A stretch of 64,000 nucleotides of DNA. Origin: Paenibacillus taichungensis. Its GTDB lineage: Bacteria > Bacillota > Bacilli > Paenibacillales > Paenibacillaceae. This document shows positions 16,310-26,705 of the stretch, one piece after another. The stretch covers positions 121,461 through 185,460 of the forward strand of contig NZ_QEVW01000010.1 in assembly GCF_003287275.1 (NCBI RefSeq), read 5' to 3'. Made by a program: the position numbers and the translations under genes. The first letter of the stretch is position 1; every line of letters starts with the position of its first letter. A model generated the notes under the pieces. That model was not told the DNA's origin. It made no database searches and saw only the letters and a program-made list of their open reading frames with translations.

Positions 16310-17299
16310 TTAGTTTAAGTCTTGTACTTTTGTTGATTCATCGTCTGAAGATTTTGCATCTTCCTCAAATAAATTCTGAATGTATGCTTGGAGTTTCGGT
16401 TTATTAACACCGAGTACCTGGGCAGAACCTGCAAGCTCATTGGTAAGCAACTTGTTAGGAGGGATCTGCTGTTTATCGATTTCATTCACATTAATATCGA
16501 ATCCGAGCGAAGCTAATTTTAACATCTGTGTTGGACTGAGGTCTGTCTCGATATATGGAGCGACAGCTTCCAATATTTCAGGAATCTTGAAGAGTGAAGT
16601 CGTGCTTTGCATCTTCTTGGCTAGCTCAGTCATGAAAATCCGCTGCCGTTCGGTACGCGTAAAGTCTGATGTGGCATCATGCCGGAACCGGACATATTGC
16701 AGGGCGGTCTTACCGTCCATATGCTGAAGTCCTTTTTTGAGATCGATATCGTACATATGTTTATCTGCTTTGCTGGTATAATACATGTCTTTCTCCACAT
16801 CAATATCGATTCCGTCTACAGCATCAACCAGCGCCATGAATCCAATAAAATCGGTATACACGTAGTGCTGAATAGGGATGCCAAGCAAGTCACCAACCGT
16901 TTGTTTGGTTAATTCCGCTCCTCCGTAAGAGAAGGCTGCGTTGAGCCTGCTTTTGCCATGTCCCGGAATGTCTACATATGTATCACGCAGAACAGAGAAT
17001 AGATGGGCTTTCTTGGATACCGGATCAATGGAAGCGACCATGACCGAATCTGAACGGCCGGCATCATCCCCTCTGGTGTCACCGCCAAGCAGCAAAATGT
17101 TAACTCGTTCCTTCCCTTCCCATTTAGGAACAGGAGTGGTTGGAGTGTCCGTATTTTGGTTTGTGTCAGAAGTGGAAGTCTCGGAAGCAGTTGAGATGCT
17201 ATTGGCAAAATGAACGATCGAGTATCCGTAATATACAATGACACCGGCTATGGCAAGTGCCAGGGTTAGGGATGTTCCCCATAACCATTTCTTAAGCAT
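16310..17299 (-). CDS. LytR-CpsA-Psr (LCP) family cell-wall glycopolymer ligase
   Basis: A 329-residue membrane protein: a short cytoplasmic start, one membrane helix (residues about 8-30), a Ser/Thr-rich linker, then the extracellular LCP domain. Conserved elements are visible: NILLLGGDTRGDDAGRSDSV, with the Asp/Arg that bind Mg2+ and pyrophosphate; SVLRDTYVDIPGHGKSRLNAAFSYGG; DGIDIDVEKD; and LQYVRFRHDATSDFTRTERQR with its three functional Arg. By family these enzymes transfer teichoic-acid-like or capsule polymers from undecaprenyl phosphate to peptidoglycan. The ATG at 17299 is preferred over the GTG nine bases upstream because AAAGG is correctly spaced for it. It is divergent from the PAP2 phosphatase, another undecaprenyl-pathway candidate. 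Confidence 0.92.
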   Translation of the reverse strand: MLKKWLWGTSLTLALAIAGVIVYYGYSIVHFANSISTASETSTSDTNQNTDTPTTPVPKWEGKERVNILLLGGDTRGDDAGRSDSVMVASIDPVSKKAHLFSVLRDTYVDIPGHGKSRLNAAFSYGGAELTKQTVGDLLGIPIQHYVYTDFIGFMALVDAVDGIDIDVEKDMYYTSKADKHMYDIDLKKGLQHMDGKTALQYVRFRHDATSDFTRTERQRIFMTELAKKMQSTTSLFKIPEILEAVAPYIETDLSPTQMLKLASLGFDINVNEIDKQQIPPNKLLTNELAGSAQVLGVNKPKLQAYIQNLFEEDAKSSDDESTKVQDLN

Positions 17300-17407
17300 A
17301 ATCTTCACCTTTCTATGAATGAACTATTATGTAACCCAAACTAGTTTAACAAAAAGTAAGAGAAATGTCCTCTTTGATTTCGAAAGTTCGGTTACTAGGC
17401 GACATGT

Positions 17408-17436
17408 TTGACAAATAGTTAGTGTATATTTATTAT
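17408..17436 (+). promoter_or_regulatory. Strong sigmaA promoter for the PAP2 phosphatase gene
   Basis: A perfect -35 TTGACA (17408-17413) is followed by a 17-base spacer and the -10 box TATTAT (17431-17436). It lies about 50 bases upstream of the start codon at 17484. Confidence 0.8.
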
Positions 17437-17483
17437 GTAAAAAATAATCGTGTTTTGTGTAATGGAGGTATTAAACGACTGTT

Positions 17484-18035
17484 ATGAATCAATCTGTATT
17501 TAATTGGATCAACCAGTTTGCTGATCGTATTCCGTTTCTGGACTGGTTTATGATTACATCATCTGAATATGCCGTTTGGGTTATGATAGGGCTTCTTGTG
17601 ATTGTGTGGTTTCTTGGCAATCCGTCGAAGCAACGAATTGTGTTTTATGCATGTGTAGCTTCGATCGTAGCACTTGTTCTGGCAAAATGGGGAATTTCAC
17701 CTGTGGTAGGTCATCCCAGACCGTTCATGGAAGGCACGGTGAATCAACTGGTTCCGCATGTGCCAGATCCATCTTTCCCAAGTAAACATGCCTCCTTCGT
17801 ATTTGCGCTGGCTGCAGCTTCATTTTTTATCGGACGTCGCTTCGGAATGTGGATGCTGTTGCTTGCTGTGCTGACAGGAGTCTCGCGTGTCTATGTTGGT
17901 GTACATTACCCTGGGGATATTCTGGGCGGATTCATTCTGGGTAGTCTGGTTAGTGTAATCTTGATTGCTACGCGTAATTATACCAAGTCGATTCCCGATT
18001 TTTTCATTAACATTCATCGTCGAATTTTTCGTTAG
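17484..18035 (+). CDS. PAP2-family phosphatase, probable undecaprenyl-diphosphatase (BcrC-like)
   Basis: A 183-residue membrane protein with about five helices and the three PAP2 signature blocks: KWGISPVVGHPRPF (residues near 73-86), the PSKH motif in DPSFPSKHASFVFA, and SRVYVGVHYPGDILGG. The conserved Lys, Arg-Pro, Ser-x-His and Arg...His residues are all present. By similarity to BcrC-type proteins it dephosphorylates undecaprenyl pyrophosphate on the outer face, recycling the lipid carrier and giving bacitracin tolerance. The assignment within PAP2 is inferred. GGAGG lies 15 bases upstream of the ATG, which is longer than usual; an upstream in-frame stop rules out an earlier start. A terminator follows. 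Confidence 0.87.
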   Translation: MNQSVFNWINQFADRIPFLDWFMITSSEYAVWVMIGLLVIVWFLGNPSKQRIVFYACVASIVALVLAKWGISPVVGHPRPFMEGTVNQLVPHVPDPSFPSKHASFVFALAAASFFIGRRFGMWMLLLAVLTGVSRVYVGVHYPGDILGGFILGSLVSVILIATRNYTKSIPDFFINIHRRIFR

Positions 18036-18081
18036 AAACGGTTGAATATAGTAGGGATTGGAAGAGAAGTTTCGTATATGG

Positions 18082-18124
18082 AAGCCTTAAGTCATTGGTG
18101 AGCCAAAGACTTAAGGCTTTTTTT
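18082..18124 (+). terminator. Terminator of the PAP2 phosphatase gene
   Basis: AAGCCTTAAGTC pairs with GACTTAAGGCTT across a 14-base loop and is followed by a run of T. Confidence 0.88.
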
Positions 18125-18236
18125 GTGTTTATTTCGAAGTTAACTGAAATTTACAAAAATCGAATTCTGATATCTACAATTCATGGCGATACGTGTCGAT
18201 ATATTATAAATATGTACTAGTTGAGGAGTGGGGAAC

Positions 18237-19973
18237 ATGAAAGACGCGCAGGGAAGCATGATGGGGAAATTAAGATTGACAATTCGAATGAAATTACTGA
18301 CCGGATTTCTGATTGTGGTGGCACTTCTGGCTTTTGTCAGCATTTACGCGTTGACCCAAATTCATGGCATGTCCAGCAAAGCGGATGATGTTGACAAAAC
18401 GTGGATGCCAAGTGTATCTCTGTTGGGTCAAATGAATGGTGATGTTTCCGATGTAGAGCGCCTCGCTCTTGCCGTCATTGTTGAGCAGGATGAAAATGAA
18501 ACTGCCAAAATGAATGAAGCGCTGGATCAGCTCCTTGCCAAAATTGAGGATGAACGAAAACAATTGCTCTCATTTATAGATAGCAATGAAGAAGCAATGA
18601 AGCTTTACAAAGAATTTAGCACGAACTATGACGCTTATTTGGCCAAAATGCCTGAATTCATTGAGCTGGGATTGAAAAATGATTATGACGAGGCCAGCAG
18701 ACTGCACACGGCAGCTTATTCTTTGTGGTATACCGCCAACGATACGATTGCCCAATTGATTGTGATGGGGAATCAGGGTTCTGATTCGGCAACGAATGCA
18801 TCGGTTGAACTGGCCGAAAAAGCATTTAATGTTATTTTGGGGGTAACCATTGTTGCTTTCCTGGTCGCCATGTTTATTGCCTTCTTCATTGCAAGTATCA
18901 TCTCACGTCCAATTCAGAAGATGAATGCAGCAGCGATGTTGATTGCAGATGGGGATTTGACCAGTGAGAAGATTGTTCTCAAGAACAAGGATGAGCTGGG
19001 AACGTTGGCCGATTCCTTCAATGTGATGACTGGCAACCTGCGGGAGATGATTCAATCCGTATCGATGACATCCGAACAGGTAGCTGCTTCCTCGGAAGAA
19101 CTTCTCGCGAGTGCTGAGCAGAATACAAGGGCGTCGGAACAGATCTCCGAGACGGTTGAGGAATTGGCTGTAGGTACATCGGATCAAGTAGATATGGTGA
19201 AACGTTCTTCACAGGCGATGAGTGAGATGGCTCTTGGTTCGGAACAAATTGCTGAGCTTGCTCAAAGTGTATCCGTATCTGCTGTTGATGCAGCGAATCA
19301 GTCAGCCGAAGGAAATATGATTATTCAGCAGGCTGTTGAACAGATGGGATCTGTTCGCAACTCCATTGCATCACTGACAGAACTGGTTACAGGGTTGGGA
19401 GAACGTTCCGCAGAGATTGGTACCATTACCGAGGTTATCAACAATATTGCCCGTCAGACCAATCTGCTTGCATTGAATGCAGCAATTGAAGCGGCACGTG
19501 CAGGTGAGCACGGACGTGGTTTCGCAGTCGTAGCCGGAGAAGTACGGAAGCTCGCAGAGGAGTCTTCTACATCCGCGCAACGGATTACGGATATAGTCCA
19601 ATTGATTCAGAAGGATACAGATCATGCCGTGCAGGCTGTGAAAGTGAACAGCAATGAAACGGAAGCCGGCATTGAGATTGTAACAGCGGCTGGACAAGCC
19701 TTTGAGCAGATTTCGGATGCAGTGAACAAGGTCGCTGGTGAAATCCAGGAAGTATCTGCAGGTTCAGAGGAAATGTCAGCAAGTACAAATGAAGTTGTAG
19801 GGTATGTGGATCAGATCTCTAACATCGCTGGAGAAGCAGCAGGTGGGGTGCATAATGTATCTGCCGCAACCCAGCAGCAGCTGGCTTCAATGGAAGAGAT
19901 TGCTTCATCCGCAGGTTCTTTGTCCAAAATGGCTGAAGAGTTGCAGGAGCAAATCAACAAATTCAGAGTGTAA
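18237..19973 (+). CDS. Methyl-accepting chemotaxis protein
   Basis: A complete chemoreceptor of 578 residues. A first membrane helix ([20 protein letters not shown]) is followed by an extracellular four-helix-bundle sensing domain (about residues 40-190, rich in heptads, 4HB_MCP type), then a second helix ([20 protein letters not shown]). Next come a HAMP domain ([20 protein letters not shown]) and a long signalling coiled coil. The conserved tip is [19 protein letters not shown], then [24 protein letters not shown]. Glu/Gln pairs in the bundle are candidate methylation sites. The ligand is unknown. The start at 18237 is fixed by GAGGAG eight bases upstream; GTG at 18228 overlaps that site. 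Transcribed alone. Confidence 0.95.
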   Translation: MKDAQGSMMGKLRLTIRMKLLTGFLIVVALLAFVSIYALTQIHGMSSKADDVDKTWMPSVSLLGQMNGDVSDVERLALAVIVEQDENETAKMNEALDQLLAKIEDERKQLLSFIDSNEEAMKLYKEFSTNYDAYLAKMPEFIELGLKNDYDEASRLHTAAYSLWYTANDTIAQLIVMGNQGSDSATNASVELAEKAFNVILGVTIVAFLVAMFIAFFIASIISRPIQKMNAAAMLIADGDLTSEKIVLKNKDELGTLADSFNVMTGNLREMIQSVSMTSEQVAASSEELLASAEQNTRASEQISETVEELAVGTSDQVDMVKRSSQAMSEMALGSEQIAELAQSVSVSAVDAANQSAEGNMIIQQAVEQMGSVRNSIASLTELVTGLGERSAEIGTITEVINNIARQTNLLALNAAIEAARAGEHGRGFAVVAGEVRKLAEESSTSAQRITDIVQLIQKDTDHAVQAVKVNSNETEAGIEIVTAAGQAFEQISDAVNKVAGEIQEVSAGSEEMSASTNEVVGYVDQISNIAGEAAGGVHNVSAATQQQLASMEEIASSAGSLSKMAEELQEQINKFRV

Positions 19974-20053
19974 ACGATCCAAAAGACAGGTGTTCGGACT
20001 GGATAGTACCATGGATCATAATGCAACCTGTAGCACGACTTATTCAAAATACC

Positions 20054-20104
20054 AGGACTGTTTCTCATATTGCGTTCATGCGATATGAGGGGCAGTCTTT
20101 TTTG
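20054..20104 (+). terminator. Terminator of the chemoreceptor gene
   Basis: A two-part stem (GGACTG...CAGTC and CTCATAT...ATATGAG) encloses a small loop and is followed by a run of six or more T. Confidence 0.85.
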
Positions 20105-20297
20105 TCATATCACTACCCAAACATGTCACAACAATGTTATTTCAGAAGTCACCAGCGCTGATATTGCAACTGAAGTAAAAAGCTATAATGGTAATTAATG
20201 GTGGAAAATACATGGAGTCACACCATAGGAAGGAGCGGGTCATTACATCAGTGTAATTGAAAAATGTGAGACGATTATTGCAGAAGGAGATGAATGG

Positions 20298-23297
20298 TTG
20301 AAGATGAAGGGAAGCTGGTGGAGACGAATCGCTATTCTCGCGTTATCGGCAGGGCTACTGGCAGGAAGTACATCCATACAGGCATGGAATGGCAAGGCAG
20401 ATGCGGCTGCCGGGAATCATAACTATGCGGAGGCATTACAGAAGGCAGTTTATTTCTATGAAACACAGCGTTCTGGGAAATTGCCGGAAGACAATCGGGT
20501 GGAATGGCGTGGTGATTCCGGATTAAATGACGGAGCGGATGTTGGGGTTGACTTGACCGGAGGGTGGTACGATGCTGGAGATCATGTGAAATTTGGTCTG
20601 CCTATGGCTTATTCGGCTACGATGTTAGCTTGGTCTGTTGTGGAATACCGTGAGGGATACGAGCAGGCAGGGCAACTGGAGCAGATTAAGGATAACTTGA
20701 GATGGGCCACAGACTATTTTGTGAAAGCGCATACGAAACCAAATGAATTATGGGGACAGGTTGGAGCAGGCAATACAGACCATGCCTGGTGGGGACCGGC
20801 TGAAGTGATGCAGATGAACCGTCCTGCTTATAAGATCGACGCATCCTGTCCGGGAAGCGAACTGGCGGGTGAAACCGCAGCGGCACTCGCTTCTTCATCC
20901 ATTGTGTTCCGGGACAGTGACCCGACTTATGCCAACAAACTGCTCCAACATGCCAAGGAACTGTACAGCTTCGCGGATACGTATCGAGGCAAATATTCGG
21001 ATTGCATTACAGATGCCCAATCGTTCTACAATTCATGGACAGGTTACTATGATGAGCTCGCCTGGGCAGCAACATGGTTATATATGGCGACAAATGATAG
21101 CGCTTACTTATCCAAGGCGATTGCTACAGCGAATCTGTGGCAGGCGGATGGGCAGAACGGGAACTGGGCCTATACTTGGACCCAAGGCTGGGATGACAAA
21201 CACTACGGAGCCCAGATTCTGCTGGCCCGCATTACGTCGAGTCTGAACATGCCAGAAGCGACGCGGTTCATTCAATCCACGGAGCGCAATCTGGATTATT
21301 GGTCTGTAGGCACGAATGGACAAAGGATCAAGTATACACCGGGCGGGCTTGCCTGGCTTGATACTTGGGGATCGCTCCGGTATGCAGCGAATGCATCGTT
21401 TATTGCTTTTGTATATTCCGACTGGGTCAGTGATCCGGTGAAGAAAGCAAGGTATCAGGACTTTGCCGTCTCTCAAATGAACTACATTCTGGGGGATAAT
21501 CCTCGCCAAAGCAGTTATGTGGTTGGTTATGGTCAGAATCCGCCTAAGCACCCTCATCATCGGACCTCCCACAGTTCATGGACGAACAATGAAAATGTAC
21601 CTTCAGAGCACCGTCACACGTTGTACGGCGCGATGGTTGGTGGACCGGATGCAACGGATGCCTATACCGATTCCATTGGGGACTATGTCAGCAATGAGGT
21701 GGCAACCGATTACAATGCAGGCTTTACAGGCGCGTTAGCCAAAATGAATCTGTTATTCGGCCAGAACGATCAGCCCATCGCGAATTTTCCGTCTCCGGAA
21801 GTAAAGACGGATGAGTTCTTTGTCGAAGCTGCTGTTAAGGCATCCGGTTCCAATTACACGGAAATCAAGGCTCAACTGAACAATCGTTCCGGCTGGCCTG
21901 CGCGGATGGGGGATAAGTTGTCATTTCGCTATTTCGTGGATTTGAGTGAAGTATACGCTGCAGGTTACACCGTTTCTGATGTCCATGTTACAACCGCATA
22001 CGCCGAGGGGGCTATCGTATCCCAACCAGTTGTGGTTGATGCAACGAAACGAATCTACGCTGTTACAGCGGACTTTACCGGAACCAAGATATATCCAGGC
22101 GGGGAAGGACATTATCGCAAAGAAGTCCAGTTCCGCATTACCGGCCCGCAAGGCGCCTGGAATGCGAATAATGATCATTCATTCCAGGGCTTGGGCACAG
22201 GCAATGTGGCGAAGAGCGTATATCTCCCAGTCTACGATGCGGGAATACGAATATACGGTCAGGAACCTGGTGTTACACCGGTCGTCACTCCTGTTACACC
22301 TTCGGGGGTGCAGGCTGTATCAGGAAATGCTCAGGTCATCCTGAACTGGGTAACATCTCCTGGGGCGGAATCGTACACCGTAAAGCGTGCCGAGGTGAAT
22401 GGAGGGCCATATACATCTATAGCGACAGGTGTCCATGGGGTGACGTACACGAACACGGGGCTCACGAACGGGAAGACCTATTATTATGTAGTGACGGCTG
22501 TTAATTCAGCCGGGGAATCGCCCGGTTCTGCACAAGTCTCTGCCACGCCACAGGCTGAAACATCGCTGCCCGGCGCACTGACATTAAGCAGTACGGCAGG
22601 CAATGCCCAGTCGATTCTGACCTGGACGGCAGCATCGGGAGCTTTGACTTATAAGGTACAGCGCTCAATTGTAGGCGGTGCATATACCGATGTGGCAACT
22701 GGATTGGCAGGTTTGAATTATATTGATGCAACAGCGGCAAACGGAACGGCGTACAGTTATCGAATCGCCGCCGTGAATGTGAGCGGACAGACGTTGTCCA
22801 ACATCGTGACGGTGACACCGAGTGCGCCTCCGGCCACGACGGGCACGCTTGAGGTGCAATATCGTAACGGAGGGTCAGGTGCTTCCGGCAATGCGGTGAC
22901 TCCGCAGTTTAATCTGAAAAACACAGGCACTCAGGCAATTGATCTGAGTACCGTGAAGCTCCGATATTATTTTACCAAGGATGGTGCAGGGGATCTCACC
23001 TTCTGGTGTGATTATGCCCAGATTGGCACGGCCAATATTGAAGGCAAATTTGTCACGCTGGCTCCGGCAAAAGATACAGCGGATACGTATCTGGAGATCA
23101 GCTTCGAATCCGGGGCTGGCAGCCTGGCTGCCGGAGCGGAGACGGGCGTGATCCAGGGGCGCTTTTCCAAGAACAATTGGAGCAATTTCGATCAGAGCAA
23201 CGACTATTCCTATGATGCAACCAAGACAGCTTTTACCGCATGGAATCAGGTAACTGGGTTTCAGGGAGATACGAAAGTCTGGGGCATGGAGCCGTAA
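20298..23297 (+). CDS. GH9 processive endoglucanase with CBM3c, two FnIII and CBM3
   Basis: A 999-residue secreted cellulase. TTG start with AAGGAG eight bases upstream; residues 1-37 are a signal peptide. The GH9 catalytic module covers about 38-490 and keeps the catalytic pair Asp92/Asp95 in GGWYDAGDHVKFG, the His motif in SEHRHTLYG (about 438-440) and the acid Glu467 in DYVSNEVATDYNAGF. Residues about 500-655 form a CBM3c, which in this architecture feeds a single cellulose chain to the active site and makes the enzyme processive. Two fibronectin type III repeats (about 667-755 and 757-845) and a cellulose-binding CBM3 (848-999) follow. It is 77 bases upstream of a GH48 gene, a classic synergistic pair and probably one operon. 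Confidence 0.96.
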   Translation: MKMKGSWWRRIAILALSAGLLAGSTSIQAWNGKADAAAGNHNYAEALQKAVYFYETQRSGKLPEDNRVEWRGDSGLNDGADVGVDLTGGWYDAGDHVKFGLPMAYSATMLAWSVVEYREGYEQAGQLEQIKDNLRWATDYFVKAHTKPNELWGQVGAGNTDHAWWGPAEVMQMNRPAYKIDASCPGSELAGETAAALASSSIVFRDSDPTYANKLLQHAKELYSFADTYRGKYSDCITDAQSFYNSWTGYYDELAWAATWLYMATNDSAYLSKAIATANLWQADGQNGNWAYTWTQGWDDKHYGAQILLARITSSLNMPEATRFIQSTERNLDYWSVGTNGQRIKYTPGGLAWLDTWGSLRYAANASFIAFVYSDWVSDPVKKARYQDFAVSQMNYILGDNPRQSSYVVGYGQNPPKHPHHRTSHSSWTNNENVPSEHRHTLYGAMVGGPDATDAYTDSIGDYVSNEVATDYNAGFTGALAKMNLLFGQNDQPIANFPSPEVKTDEFFVEAAVKASGSNYTEIKAQLNNRSGWPARMGDKLSFRYFVDLSEVYAAGYTVSDVHVTTAYAEGAIVSQPVVVDATKRIYAVTADFTGTKIYPGGEGHYRKEVQFRITGPQGAWNANNDHSFQGLGTGNVAKSVYLPVYDAGIRIYGQEPGVTPVVTPVTPSGVQAVSGNAQVILNWVTSPGAESYTVKRAEVNGGPYTSIATGVHGVTYTNTGLTNGKTYYYVVTAVNSAGESPGSAQVSATPQAETSLPGALTLSSTAGNAQSILTWTAASGALTYKVQRSIVGGAYTDVATGLAGLNYIDATAANGTAYSYRIAAVNVSGQTLSNIVTVTPSAPPATTGTLEVQYRNGGSGASGNAVTPQFNLKNTGTQAIDLSTVKLRYYFTKDGAGDLTFWCDYAQIGTANIEGKFVTLAPAKDTADTYLEISFESGAGSLAAGAETGVIQGRFSKNNWSNFDQSNDYSYDATKTAFTAWNQVTGFQGDTKVWGMEP
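22296..23297 (+). repeat. FnIII-FnIII-CBM3 tail, copy 1 (in the GH9 gene)
   Basis: This about 1-kb coding segment is closely similar in protein sequence to 25645-26650 in the GH48 gene (shared runs include YTVKRAEVNGGPYTS, GKTYYYVVTAVN and TADTYLEI). It is a direct intragenomic duplication of an accessory module. Confidence 0.9.
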
Positions 23298-23374
23298 CCT
23301 AAAAGGGAGTTCAACAACATGGGCAGACCCACAGTAATTCTAATTGAATTTCACCATTCCAGGGAGGTATGTAC

Positions 23375-26300
23375 ATGTTGAAATCAGCTGCGAAAAAAAG
23401 TTTGTCTGCCATGCTAGCAGGCACCGTTATGTTAACCGGGTACACTGGCTTGTGGGCGGGTCCCCAAACGGTTTATGCCGAAGAGCAGACCATTGATGCT
23501 CAGGCGGACGGAATAAACGAAGCTCGATTTTTGCAATTGTATGATCAACTGAAGGACCCGACGAACGGTTATTTTTCTCCAGAGGGCATTCCGTATCACT
23601 CCATTGAAACGCTGATGAGCGAGGCACCGGATTATGGGCACATGACGACATCCGAGGCATACAGTTACTGGCTCTGGCTGGAAACGATGTACGGTCACTA
23701 TACGGGTGATTGGTCCAAACTGGAAGCCGCTTGGGACAGCATGGAGAAATACATCATCCCTGTCAATGAAGGTGACGGCAAGGAAGAGCAGCCTACGATG
23801 AGTTATTACAATCCAAACAGCCCGGCCACCTATGCAGCAGAAAAACCTTTTCCGGATCAATATCCATCTGCCATTAACGGTCAATATGCTGCAGGAAAAG
23901 ACCCGCTTGATGCTGAGTTGAAAGCTTCCTACGGCAACAATCAGACGTACCTGATGCATTGGCTGCTGGATGTGGATAATTGGTACGGCTATGGTAATCT
24001 GCTGAATCCGAATCATACAGCGGCTTACGTGAATACGTTCCAACGTGGAGAGCAGGAGTCTGTGTGGGAGGCCATCCCACATCCATCCCAGGACAATAAA
24101 ACGTTTGGCAAAACGGGCGAAGGTTTCATGAGCCTGTTCACCAAGGAGACCCAGGCTCCGGCAGCCCAGTGGCGTTATACCAACGCAACGGATGCTGATG
24201 CGCGTGCGGTGCAGGTACTGTATTGGGCGAAGGAGATGGGCTACACCAATACAGCGTATCTGGACAAAGCGAAGAAGATGGGTGACTATCTGCGCTATGG
24301 GATGCATGACAAGTACTTCCAGAAGATCGGAAGTGCCAAGAACGGTACACCAACTGCTGGTACAGGCAAAGACTCTAATATGTATCTGATGGCATGGTAT
24401 ACCTCATGGGGCGGCGGCCTTGGCGAGAGTGGGAACTGGGCATGGCGGATTGGAGCCAGTCATACGCATCAGGCTTACCAGAATCCGGTGGCAGCGTATG
24501 CATTGTCTGATCCGGCAGGCGGCCTGATTCCAAAATCGACAACAGCCAAAGCAGATTGGAATGCATCGCTGAAGCGCCAATTGGAGTTCTACACCTGGTT
24601 GCAGTCTCACGAAGGGGCAATTGGTGGTGGAGCGACGAACAGTTTTGATGGCTCTTACAAAGCTTATCCTGCCGGAACAAGTACGTTCTACGACATGGCT
24701 TATCAGGAAGCTCCGGTATACCGGGACCCGGACTCCAACACATGGTTTGGTTTCCAGGCTTGGTCGCTGGAGCGTGTAGCCGAGATGTATTACATTCTTG
24801 CCGAGAGCGGGGACCTCAGCTCCGAGAACTTCGAAATGGCCAAAAAAGTCATAACCAAGTGGGTCGACTGGGCCAAGGATTATGTATTCGTCGATGAGCG
24901 TCCAGTGACGGATGCTGAAGGATATTATCTGAATGCGGCAGGTCAGCGTATTCTTGGTGGTACCAATGCACAGGTTGCCACAACACCTGCACCTGGCGAA
25001 TTTTGGATTCCAGGCAGCCAGGAATGGCAGGGGCAACCGGATAAATGGAACGGGTTCAGTTCCTTTACGAACAATCCTAATTTCCATGTGGTAACCAAAG
25101 ATCCTGCCCAGGATACGGGTGTACTGGGGAGTTATATTAAAGCCCTGACGTTCTTTGCTGCAGGGACTCAAGCGGAAGGCGGCGTACTCAGTGCCAAAGG
25201 ACAGAAAGCCAAAGACATGGCCGAGAAACTGCTGAATACAGCCTGGGATTACAATGATGGTGTGGGGATTGTCACCGAAGAAGTACGTAAAGACTACTTC
25301 CGCTTCTTCGCCAAAGAGATCTACATTCCGGCGAACTGGACGGGAACCTTCGGACAGGGGAACACGTTACCGGGTACAGCCGGCGTACCTTCTGACCCGG
25401 CCAAAGGTGGTAATGGCGTATACATTGGTTACTCTGACCTGCGTCCAGCCATCAAGCAAGATCCGGCATGGGCGTATCTGGATAATCTGTACAAAACGTC
25501 TTATAATCCAACAACGAAAAAATGGGAAAATGGCGCACCAACCTTTACGTACCACCGTTTCTGGTCACAGGTGGATATGGCTACCGCGTATGGTGAATTT
25601 GATCGTCTCCTGGGTGATGCCGGAAGCCCAGGAGTTCAGGTGCCGGGAGCTCCAGCTGGTCTGACAGCTGCAGCAGGCAGTGAACAGGTTATTCTGAACT
25701 GGACTGCATCCACTGGTGCCGCTTCTTACACAGTAAAACGCGCGGAGGTAAACGGCGGCCCGTATACTTCAGTAGCAACGGGGGTTACCGGGTCAACCTT
25801 CACAGATACAGGACTGGCCAATGGCAAAACGTACTATTATGTGGTGACCGCAGTGAATACGGCGGGTGAATCTGCACCTTCTGCTCAGGCCTCTGCAACA
25901 CCGCAAGCTGGAATATCTATACCGGGAGTGTTAACCCTTACAGGAACGGCAGGCAATAATCAGGCTGTACTGACATGGACCGCATCGACCGGAGCTGCAA
26001 GTTACAAGGTACAACGCTCGGTTGCAGGTGGAACCTATACGGATCTGGCTACAGGTCTGACGGCACTGACATACACGGATGCCACGGCAGTGAATGGTAC
26101 CGCATACAATTACCGAGTGGTGGCAGTGAATACAAGCGGCCAGACCTTGTCCAATGTAGTGGCGGTGACACCAACAGCGCCTCCTGTAACAACAGGTGCA
26201 CTTGAAGTGCAATACCGCAATGGCGGTTCAGGAACGTCAGGCAATGCGGTGACCCCGCAGTTCAATATCAAGAACACAGGCACGACAGCAGTGGATCTGA

Positions 26301-26650
26301 GCCAGGTGAAGCTGCGGTATTACTTTACGAAGGATAGTGCATCCGATCTGAGTTTCTGGTGTGATTACGCTCAGATTGGCAGCGCCAACGTTGAAGCTCA
26401 CTTTGTGACGGTAGATCCGGCTAAAGGGACAGCGGATACGTATCTGGAGATTGGTTTCAAATCCGGGGCAGGCAACCTGGCTGCCGGAGCAGAGACGGGA
26501 ATTATCCAGGGTCGCTTCTCGAAGAACAACTGGACGAATTTTGATCAGACTAATGACTATTCTTTCGATGTTTCCAAAACAGCCTTTAGCGCCTGGGACA
26601 AAGTGACCGCTTATATTGGCGGAGTCAACGCTTGGGGTATTGAGCCATAA
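23375..26650 (+). CDS. GH48 reducing-end cellobiohydrolase with two FnIII and CBM3
   Basis: A 1091-residue secreted exocellulase. The ATG at 23375 is preferred because GGGAGG sits seven bases upstream; the ATG at 23369 almost touches that site. Residues 1-35 are a signal peptide. The GH48 catalytic module occupies about 45-745 and shows family landmarks: the general-acid segment MTTSEAYSYWLWLETMYGHY, the tunnel regions NQTYLMHWLLDVDNWYGYG and NPNFHVVTKDPAQDTGVLG, and WAWRIGASHTHQAYQNP. Two FnIII repeats (from about 757) and a terminal CBM3 follow, nearly the same as the tail of the upstream GH9 enzyme. GH48 enzymes act processively from reducing ends releasing cellobiose and work with GH9 enzymes. 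A terminator follows at 26675. Confidence 0.97.
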   Translation: MLKSAAKKSLSAMLAGTVMLTGYTGLWAGPQTVYAEEQTIDAQADGINEARFLQLYDQLKDPTNGYFSPEGIPYHSIETLMSEAPDYGHMTTSEAYSYWLWLETMYGHYTGDWSKLEAAWDSMEKYIIPVNEGDGKEEQPTMSYYNPNSPATYAAEKPFPDQYPSAINGQYAAGKDPLDAELKASYGNNQTYLMHWLLDVDNWYGYGNLLNPNHTAAYVNTFQRGEQESVWEAIPHPSQDNKTFGKTGEGFMSLFTKETQAPAAQWRYTNATDADARAVQVLYWAKEMGYTNTAYLDKAKKMGDYLRYGMHDKYFQKIGSAKNGTPTAGTGKDSNMYLMAWYTSWGGGLGESGNWAWRIGASHTHQAYQNPVAAYALSDPAGGLIPKSTTAKADWNASLKRQLEFYTWLQSHEGAIGGGATNSFDGSYKAYPAGTSTFYDMAYQEAPVYRDPDSNTWFGFQAWSLERVAEMYYILAESGDLSSENFEMAKKVITKWVDWAKDYVFVDERPVTDAEGYYLNAAGQRILGGTNAQVATTPAPGEFWIPGSQEWQGQPDKWNGFSSFTNNPNFHVVTKDPAQDTGVLGSYIKALTFFAAGTQAEGGVLSAKGQKAKDMAEKLLNTAWDYNDGVGIVTEEVRKDYFRFFAKEIYIPANWTGTFGQGNTLPGTAGVPSDPAKGGNGVYIGYSDLRPAIKQDPAWAYLDNLYKTSYNPTTKKWENGAPTFTYHRFWSQVDMATAYGEFDRLLGDAGSPGVQVPGAPAGLTAAAGSEQVILNWTASTGAASYTVKRAEVNGGPYTSVATGVTGSTFTDTGLANGKTYYYVVTAVNTAGESAPSAQASATPQAGISIPGVLTLTGTAGNNQAVLTWTASTGAASYKVQRSVAGGTYTDLATGLTALTYTDATAVNGTAYNYRVVAVNTSGQTLSNVVAVTPTAPPVTTGALEVQYRNGGSGTSGNAVTPQFNIKNTGTTAVDLSQVKLRYYFTKDSASDLSFWCDYAQIGSANVEAHFVTVDPAKGTADTYLEIGFKSGAGNLAAGAETGIIQGRFSKNNWTNFDQTNDYSFDVSKTAFSAWDKVTAYIGGVNAWGIEP
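25645..26650 (+). repeat. FnIII-FnIII-CBM3 tail, copy 2 (in the GH48 gene)
   Basis: Second copy of the duplicated accessory module; see 22296-23297. Order and spacing of the three domains are identical, and most differences are conservative substitutions. Confidence 0.9.
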
Positions 26651-26674
26651 TTAATTCATATGGAGACAGAGTAC

Positions 26675-26702
26675 AGCCGGGGAGAGATCTCCGGCTTTTT
26701 GT
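26675..26702 (+). terminator. Terminator of the cellulase pair
   Basis: AGCCGG...CCGGCT with an inner palindrome GGAGAGATCT is followed by TTTTTG, 25 bases after the GH48 stop codon. Confidence 0.82.
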
Positions 26703-26705
26703 GAT

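Noticed and set aside
23432..24307. 291-codon minus-strand frame within the GH48 gene
   Set aside because: Long but antisense to a fully recognised catalytic domain; caused by high GC at third positions.
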